A stretch of DNA of 32,104 nucleotides from Alienimonas chondri. Lineage in GTDB: Bacteria > Planctomycetota > Planctomycetia > Planctomycetales > Planctomycetaceae. Numbering within the stretch: the stretch's first letter is position 1; every line of letters begins with the position of its first letter. A program made the position numbers and the translations under genes. The notes under the pieces were generated by a model. That model was not told where the DNA came from and made no database searches. It was given only the letters and a program-made list of their open reading frames with translations. Below, piece by piece: positions 27,299-32,104 of the stretch. The stretch lies in assembly GCF_013036045.1 (NCBI RefSeq), contig NZ_WTPX01000042.1, positions 1 through 32,104 on the forward strand, given 5' to 3'.

Positions 27299-29173
27299 TC
27301 AGCGGGCGCCGCGGGCGAAAGCTTCGATGGCGTAGTGCTCCGGCAAGCCGAGCACGTCATAGGCCGCGGAGGTCGCCTTGGTGCGTTCCTCGGCTCGCAC
27401 CCAGAATTCACGGTCGTCGTGACCGGGGAAGACGGGACGGTCCTTCTGCGTCTCGTGCTTGAAGATCGCCCGCCGTTTCCGGGCCGTCACTTCGGGGCTG
27501 ATGGGAACGGCCCGGTCGATCTCGTGCGGTTCGAACTCCTGCCAGGCTCCGCGATAACGCCAAACCTCCGGTTTGATGCCTTCGGACGCCACTTCTTCCA
27601 GCGCGCGGCCCACGACCCGGGCGCACCGACGGTGCGTGCCGTGCGGATCGCGGAGGTCGCCGGCCAAGTACACTTGGTCGGGGTCCACCTTCCGCAGCAA
27701 TTCGACCGTGTTGTCGACGTCCTCTTGGCTAATCGGCTGCTTCGTGACGCGGCCGGTTTCATAGAAGGGCAGGTTCTGAAAGTGACAGCGATCGCGGCGG
27801 ACGCCGGCTTCCTCCGCGGCGGCGACGGCCTCGGTACGGCGAATCAACGCCTTCAGCTTCCACACCTCCGGGCTGTCCGGCTCCCCGGGCGGCTTTTCCT
27901 CCAGCGAGGCGATCAGGCGGTCCGGCAACTCGCCTTCCGTTTCGGTATCGACCAGGGGGGCGATGTCGAACAGGTGCCCGAAGGCGCTGACGAAGTCGAG
28001 GTGGCGCCGCACGTCATGGTCGAATACCGCGGTGGCGCCGCTGGTTTGGTAGGAGACGTGCACGTCATGGCCGTGATCGCACAGCAGGATGAGCGTGCCG
28101 CCCATCGAGATCACGTCGTCGTCCGGGTGCGGACTGAAGACCAGCACCGTCTTTTTCTGCTTCGAACCGTCGCCCGCGGGGTGGGTGCAGAGCGTGGCGT
28201 CGAGACGGTCGAACACGCGGTTCCGCAGCGTCTCGACCGGGCCGCGTTCGCGGAGTAATTCGTGCAGGTCATGTTCGAGCAGGTCGCGGGTCTGCAGCTT
28301 CGTCAGGGCCTTTCCGCAGCGGTCGGCGACCCACACCATCGCCTTGGTCTCGCTGCGGTCGTCCCAGTCGATCGGGCCGGATCGCCACGGCGTCTTGACG
28401 GTGGTCAGCTCCGCGGCGGCGCCGCGATCCAAGAGATAGGTGAGGTCCGGGTGACCGTTCAGCAGCGTGGCGGGGACGCGATCGGTCGGGGCGTCCTCCA
28501 GCGCCGAACGCACCACCGGCGCCTTGTGTTCGCCGAGGGCGAGAATCAGCACCTTCTTCGCCTCGCGGATGGTGCCGACGCCCATCGTGATGGCGTGCAG
28601 CGGGACGTTCTCCTCGCCGAAGAATCCGGGGGCGGCGTCGGCTCGGGTCAGCGGATCGAGCGTGACGAACCGGGTGCGGCCGTCCGGGGGGCTGCCGGGT
28701 TCGTTGAAGCCGACGTGCCCGGTCCGCCCGATGCCCAGTAGTTGCAGGTCGATCCCGCCGGCCTTGCGGATCTTCGCCTCGTACTCGGCGCAGGCGGCGT
28801 CGACGTCGCGGCGGGGGACGTCGCCGGGGGGCAGATGCGTGTTCTCCGGTTTCAGGTTGACGTGATCGAAGAACGTCTCCCGCATGAAGTGGTGGTACGA
28901 GTGCCGATCCTCCGCCGGCATCGGCCAGTATTCATCGAGGTTGAAGGTGACGACGTTCGAGAAGTCGAGCCCTTCCTCCTTGTGCAATCGAATCAGTTCG
29001 CGATAGACGCCGATCGGCGTGGAGCCGGTCGGCAGGCCGAGGACCGTCCGTTGGCCGCCGCTGTTGCGTTCCCGAACAAGACCGGCGACGACCAGAGCGG
29101 CGTGGGAATCGGCGTCGGCGGCGCTGTCGAACAGCAGGGCGGGGACGCGAGTCAGCGGGAGAGGATGCGGCAC
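27299..29173 (-). CDS. NagB-like isomerase/deaminase fused to PIG-L deacetylase
   Basis: A 624-residue two-domain protein. Residues about 10-300 are glucosamine-6-phosphate deaminase-like: GLPTGSTPIGVY (46-57), FNLDEY with Asp80 (matching catalytic Asp72 of E. coli NagB), and GIGRTGHVGFNEPGS with His153 and Glu158 (His143 and Glu148). The position of E. coli Asp141 holds Thr151, which is unusual for a deaminase. Residues about 340-600 form a PIG-L/LmbE zinc deacetylase with S-P-H-P-D-D-D (His349, Asp351, Asp352) and a later D-P-H-G-T-H-R metal site. Together they suggest deacetylation and handling of an N-acetyl amino sugar. Such fusions are known, to my memory, in Planctomycetota and Bacteroidota. 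The start is GTG at 29171-29173; no ATG is found nearby upstream. It is divergent from another PIG-L gene. Confidence 0.9.
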   Translation of the reverse strand: MPHPLPLTRVPALLFDSAADADSHAALVVAGLVRERNSGGQRTVLGLPTGSTPIGVYRELIRLHKEEGLDFSNVVTFNLDEYWPMPAEDRHSYHHFMRETFFDHVNLKPENTHLPPGDVPRRDVDAACAEYEAKIRKAGGIDLQLLGIGRTGHVGFNEPGSPPDGRTRFVTLDPLTRADAAPGFFGEENVPLHAITMGVGTIREAKKVLILALGEHKAPVVRSALEDAPTDRVPATLLNGHPDLTYLLDRGAAAELTTVKTPWRSGPIDWDDRSETKAMVWVADRCGKALTKLQTRDLLEHDLHELLRERGPVETLRNRVFDRLDATLCTHPAGDGSKQKKTVLVFSPHPDDDVISMGGTLILLCDHGHDVHVSYQTSGATAVFDHDVRRHLDFVSAFGHLFDIAPLVDTETEGELPDRLIASLEEKPPGEPDSPEVWKLKALIRRTEAVAAAEEAGVRRDRCHFQNLPFYETGRVTKQPISQEDVDNTVELLRKVDPDQVYLAGDLRDPHGTHRRCARVVGRALEEVASEGIKPEVWRYRGAWQEFEPHEIDRAVPISPEVTARKRRAIFKHETQKDRPVFPGHDDREFWVRAEERTKATSAAYDVLGLPEHYAIEAFARGAR

Positions 29174-29290
29174 GATGGGAAGGCCGGGGCGGTCGGGACT
29201 GGTGTCGCGGAGCGGGGAAGGGCACGATTCTGAATCGCCCGGATGGACGAATGAATCGGACCGGCCGCTACCTTACCGAAATCGCCCTCG
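29174..29290. promoter_or_regulatory. Divergent promoter region between two PIG-L genes
   Basis: This 117-bp gap separates the fusion gene (minus) from the second PIG-L gene (plus). A TACCTT hexamer at 29269-29274 on plus, 16 nt before the ATG, is a possible -10 for the plus gene. No matching element is clear for the minus gene. Shared control of both deacetylase genes is plausible from the arrangement. Confidence 0.3.
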
Positions 29291-30073
29291 ATGAACGCCG
29301 CACGAACCGATTCCAGCCCGCCGCGCGTGTTGGCGATCCACTCTCATCCGGATGACCTGGAAATTCTGTGCGGCGGGACGCTCTGCCGGCTTGCGGATCT
29401 GGGATGCGAGATCGCGACCGCGACGCTGACCGCCGGCGACCTCGGCAGCGCCGACCTGTCCCGAGAAGAGATCGGCGCGTTGCGCACCGCGGAGTCGCGG
29501 CGGTCGGCAGAGTTGCTGGGCGCGAGTTACGAGTGCGTCGGCCTGTATGACTTGTGCATCACCCACGACGACGCCAGCCGGCGGGCGGTGACCGCGGCGG
29601 TTCGGCGGGCGAAGCCGGATCTCATCCTGACGGCCCCTCCGATCGACTACATGAGCGATCACGAGATCACCAGCCGACTCGTTCGCGACGCGGCGTTCGC
29701 GGCTTCGGTGCCGCTTTACGAGTGCGGCGAACCGGCCACGGAGCGCGTGCCCTACCTCTACTACTGCGATCCCGTCGGGCATGCCGGGCCGCTGGGCGAG
29801 CCGTGGCGACCCGGGATCGTCGTGGACGTGACGGGGCAGATCGAACGGAAGCTCGAACTGCTGGCCTGCCACGACAGCCAACGGGCGTGGCTCCGTCGGC
29901 AGCACGGGATCGACGAATACCTCGCCGGAACCCGTCGCTGGTCCGCCGCCCGCGGCGAATTGATCGGGGTGGAGTATGGGGAGGGGTTTCGCCAGCACCT
30001 CGGACACCCGCACCCGACGGACGATCTATTGGCGTCGCTGCTCTCCGCCGTTCGGCCGGCGGACATCATTTGA
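29291..30073 (+). CDS. PIG-L family deacetylase
   Basis: A 260-residue zinc-dependent N-deacetylase of the PIG-L/LmbE family, which removes acetyl groups from N-acetylglucosaminyl compounds. The metal motif is AIHSHPDDLEILCGGTL (His19, Asp21, Asp22), and the later APPIDYMSDHEITSRL supplies the third ligand His. The C-terminal part (GIVVDVTGQIERKLELLACH) is typical of the family. BshB of bacillithiol synthesis is one known member, but no bshA or bshC is seen, so that role is not supported. It sits divergent to a NagB-like/PIG-L fusion, so two deacetylases lie back to back. A short tandem duplication begins at the stop codon (30071-30102). Confidence 0.9.
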   Translation: MNAARTDSSPPRVLAIHSHPDDLEILCGGTLCRLADLGCEIATATLTAGDLGSADLSREEIGALRTAESRRSAELLGASYECVGLYDLCITHDDASRRAVTAAVRRAKPDLILTAPPIDYMSDHEITSRLVRDAAFAASVPLYECGEPATERVPYLYYCDPVGHAGPLGEPWRPGIVVDVTGQIERKLELLACHDSQRAWLRRQHGIDEYLAGTRRWSAARGELIGVEYGEGFRQHLGHPHPTDDLLASLLSAVRPADII

Positions 30074-30102
30074 GCGCCGGCACGGGTGAGCGCCGGCACG
30101 GG
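30071..30102. repeat. 16-bp perfect tandem duplication
   Basis: TGAGCGCCGGCACGGG occurs twice in direct succession (30071-30086 and 30087-30102). The first copy begins with the TGA stop of the PIG-L gene. It looks like a recent replication-slippage duplication. Protein sequence is not affected. Confidence 0.85.
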
Positions 30103-30127
30103 GCGTGAGGGCGGCGGCGGGGTCTGC

Positions 30128-30133
30128 TACAGT
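30128..30133 (+). promoter_or_regulatory. Extended -10 element giving a leaderless mRNA
   Basis: TACAGT at 30128-30133 is preceded by TGC, an extended -10 (TGn), and stands exactly 6 nt before the ATG at 30140. Transcription would start at or next to the start codon. No -35 is visible, as expected for an extended -10. Confidence 0.5.
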
Positions 30134-30139
30134 GGGGCG

Positions 30140-30403
30140 ATGCCGGAATCGCCTGCTCCGACCGCCGCCGTCGCCGTGGGGACGCCCGACGCACCGTCGG
30201 CTCCCGCGGGAACGCATGAATCGACGGCCACCGTCGTAGCGTCTCGGTCCGGGGCGGACCCGTTTACGGCGGACGAGTATCGCCAATTTGCGATGGAAGA
30301 CGGCCGGGCCGGCAAGTTGATCGGTTGGTTGCTGTGCGCCCTGTTCGTCTACACGATCCTCGTCGCCTCCGCGGCGATCTGGTGGACCGTTCAGGCGAGT
30401 TGA
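30140..30403 (+). CDS. Small single-pass membrane protein
   Basis: An 87-residue protein of unknown function. The first 38 residues are rich in Pro, Ala and Thr; a short acidic helix follows (FTADEYRQFAMEDGRAGKLI), then a C-terminal membrane helix (WLLCALFVYTILVASAAIWW, about residues 62-81) with a tail of only a few residues. This resembles a tail-anchored or C-terminally anchored protein. The ATG at 30140 is favoured over the GTG at 30086 because the GTG lies in the slippage duplication and the ATG has a well-placed extended -10. It is a good candidate for a real small gene in view of its promoter and clear helix. Confidence 0.6.
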   Translation: MPESPAPTAAVAVGTPDAPSAPAGTHESTATVVASRSGADPFTADEYRQFAMEDGRAGKLIGWLLCALFVYTILVASAAIWWTVQAS

Positions 30404-30454
30404 ACCCTGTGCGCCGCGGTTCCTTCGCAGACGCGGAGGCCGACGTGCCCCTGT

Positions 30455-30481
30455 CGCCCTTCGTCGCGAGAAGAGGGGGCG
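30455..30481. terminator. Possible bidirectional terminator hairpin
   Basis: Between two convergent stops, CCCTTC (30457-30462) can pair with GAAG-GGG (30470-30477, one bulged base), and the flanking CGC/GCG can extend the stem with internal mismatches. It is GC-rich, with no T-run on either side. Position is the main support. Confidence 0.3.
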
Positions 30482-30486
30482 AATGG

Positions 30487-32104
30487 TTAAGGGAAAAGTC
30501 CGAGTGGATCCGCCGAGGCGTTTTCCGCCCGGTTGCCCGTGCTGGCGTCGGCGTTGAGGGCGGCTTTGATCTCCGCCGTATGGGTCGAGGGGGCGATGGG
30601 TTCCTCCGTGTCGCCGAACTCGCAGTCGGCGATCACGAGTCCCTCGCTGTTTTGACGGGGGGCGTTGCCGAAGGCGACGCCGCGCGTGAGGCCTGCGAAC
30701 ACGAGATCCTTTAACGTTACGTTCTTCAATGCGACGCGCCCGGTCTCCGCGTCGCCGAACCGCACGCCGTCCGTTCCGGAGGCGATCCGCAGTCCCGAAA
30801 GCGTGACGTCCGTCACGTTCGCGTCGACGTCCACTCCGACGGCCGCCCCGGTGATCGAACCGCCCGTCACCGTCAGTGTGTTCACGCCTCCCTCGACAAT
30901 CTGGATTCCGATCGCCTCCGGGTCGCCGCCTTCCGGCGAGGTGATCGTGACGCCTTCCAGGTCAAATCCGTCATTGGACAGGCCCCGAAGCAGAATGCCC
31001 GTGCCGGTCAGCCCTTCGATCGTGAGGCCTTTGATCCGGGATTCGTTCAAACCGACGGCCACCTCGACCGCCACCGCTTTCTCCTCGGCATCGACCGTCA
31101 GGTTTTCCAGGGTCAATCCTCTCACCAAGCCGGTGATCGCGATCGACGGCGCCGCGCCGGGGGTGCGAAAAACCGTGCCGTCGGCGTGCCCCTGAAAAGT
31201 GACGTACTCGGGGAAGTCGAATCCGCTGCCGTCCGCGATCAATCGCTCAGTGATCACCCCCTTGGGCAGAAGGACGACTCTCGCCTCCTCCGGCCCGAGC
31301 GGATCGTCCTGCTCCTTGAGGTAGCTGATCGCCGCCGTTAGGGAAGGGAAGCGCCCCTCGGGGCCGACGGTCAGCGGCCTGTCGTCCTCGGTCACTTCGG
31401 GCGAATCGGGGACGACGTTCGGTTCCGGGTCATCGTCGCCCCCGCTGAGCCAAATCCCCAGCCCGATCGCGATCAGCAGGCCGACTGCCGCGGCCGCGAT
31501 CCAGGGCCACTTCGTCTTCAGTCCGGCAGCGTTCTCCGTCCGCCTCGGTCGTACGCGAGAGGCAGACGGGACCTCGGTGGCGGGGAGGGTTCCGCTGCCG
31601 GGAACTTCGAATGCGTCGATCGACGAACTCGACCCGGGGGCGGCTCCGATCCCGGAACCCGGGCCGGTGCGGATGCCGCTCCTCGCCCCGCTGCCGGGTT
31701 CCACCTGCGTACTTGAGCCGAAGTCGAATCCCGAATCGATCCCCGATCCTGGACCAAGGTGGGACGTCGAGGAACCCGGTCCGCCGGAAGCGTGATCAGG
31801 CGTATCGGCGCCGCCGAGGAAATCGAATCGCCCGCTGCCGGGGGCGGGCGTGTGTTCTGCCGACTCGCCGGTCGAGGAACTGGGGGCGTCTGCGGCCGGC
31901 GGAGGCGTGGGGTCGCCACCGTGGAGGATGTCGGACTTGGGGCCGCCCGCCCGGCGAATGCCTGACCGGGGTTTGATTCCGGAGCGCGGGCGGGCGCCGG
32001 AAAGGACGGCCGATCCGCTGCCCGTTTCGGCCGGCAACCCGGCGAGAAAATCGTTCAATTCCGGCTCCGCGGGCGGCTGCCCGACGGGGGGGCGGGGGCC
32101 GCCG
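30487..32104 (-). CDS. Membrane-anchored right-handed beta-helix protein (5' end outside window)
   Basis: The frame is open to the right edge of the window, so the true start is probably beyond 32104. A TTG at 32056-32058 is the only start-like codon noted near the edge, and the upstream in-frame residues (VGQPPAEPE) continue naturally. The visible protein has a long low-complexity N-terminal half rich in Pro, Gly and Ser with recurring PGSG and SGI units, then one membrane helix (WPWIAAAAVGLLIAIGLGIW). The domain after it starts FPSLTAAISYLKEQDDPLGP and continues as beta-helix coils (GLTLENLTVDAE, SRIKGLTIEGLTGTGILLRG, GGSITGAAVGVDVD). This is the parallel beta-helix fold seen in pectate lyases and many surface proteins. 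No catalytic residues are assigned, so enzyme and adhesin roles remain open. It ends GLFP near a convergent small gene. Confidence 0.8.
   Translation of the reverse strand, partial: GGPRPPVGQPPAEPELNDFLAGLPAETGSGSAVLSGARPRSGIKPRSGIRRAGGPKSDILHGGDPTPPPAADAPSSSTGESAEHTPAPGSGRFDFLGGADTPDHASGGPGSSTSHLGPGSGIDSGFDFGSSTQVEPGSGARSGIRTGPGSGIGAAPGSSSSIDAFEVPGSGTLPATEVPSASRVRPRRTENAAGLKTKWPWIAAAAVGLLIAIGLGIWLSGGDDDPEPNVVPDSPEVTEDDRPLTVGPEGRFPSLTAAISYLKEQDDPLGPEEARVVLLPKGVITERLIADGSGFDFPEYVTFQGHADGTVFRTPGAAPSIAITGLVRGLTLENLTVDAEEKAVAVEVAVGLNESRIKGLTIEGLTGTGILLRGLSNDGFDLEGVTITSPEGGDPEAIGIQIVEGGVNTLTVTGGSITGAAVGVDVDANVTDVTLSGLRIASGTDGVRFGDAETGRVALKNVTLKDLVFAGLTRGVAFGNAPRQNSEGLVIADCEFGDTEEPIAPSTHTAEIKAALNADASTGNRAENASADPLGLFP

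Noticed and set aside
29291-30073. BshB of bacillithiol synthesis
   Set aside because: The enzyme is in the right superfamily, but no bshA- or bshC-like gene is present and the sequence gives no specific sign.

Overview
The window is about 32 kb of GC-rich bacterial chromosome that reads as Planctomycetota. The support is a formylglycine sulfatase, a PQQ-like beta-propeller protein of the 'ADWPQWRG' type, a DUF1573 protein beside a phosphoesterase-like multiheme cytochrome, a NagB-like/PIG-L fusion, loose gene packing, and a scarcity of clear Shine-Dalgarno sequences. A genus cannot be fixed from the sequence alone. No rRNA, tRNA, CRISPR array, transposase or phage gene was recognised. The window looks like ordinary core chromosome, not an island.

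Layout. 1-438 holds no gene I can support, only hairpins and a dyad. The plus-strand block 439-8949 encodes a secreted sulfatase, a polyprenyl-phosphate sugar-1-phosphate transferase translationally coupled to an O-antigen ligase/polymerase-like protein, a membrane-anchored DUF1573 protein and a four-CxxCH cytochrome. It ends in a large palindrome before a convergent aldehyde dehydrogenase (9035-10465, minus). A divergent PQQ-like propeller gene and an exported SH3-like protein follow on plus (10566-13696). From 13734 to 29173 every gene is on minus. In transcription order these are the NagB-like/PIG-L fusion, lexA, a GNAT acetyltransferase, rlmN, sthA, groES-groEL, argG, a PPP-type phosphatase, dapB, a small membrane protein, two nucleoside-permease-like MFS transporters and a second GNAT gene. 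The right end carries a second PIG-L deacetylase and a small membrane protein on plus, facing a membrane-anchored parallel beta-helix protein that runs off the window edge.

How the genes work together. Most are housekeeping: arginine (argG) and lysine/peptidoglycan (dapB) synthesis, protein folding (groESL), 23S rRNA methylation (rlmN), SOS control (lexA) and NAD(P)H balance (sthA). Accessory functions concern polysaccharides and amino sugars (sulfatase, sugar-phosphate transferase plus ligase, NagB-like/PIG-L pair) and envelope redox chemistry (DUF1573 plus cytochrome).

Points most worth a second look: a nested inverted repeat that would bury the groES start codon in an RNA fold; three genes with a TAnnnT hexamer exactly 6 nt before the ATG, suggesting leaderless transcription; a NagB-like domain with Thr where the E. 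coli enzyme has catalytic Asp141; and a phosphoesterase-like domain that seems to have lost its metal ligands while fused to a four-heme domain.
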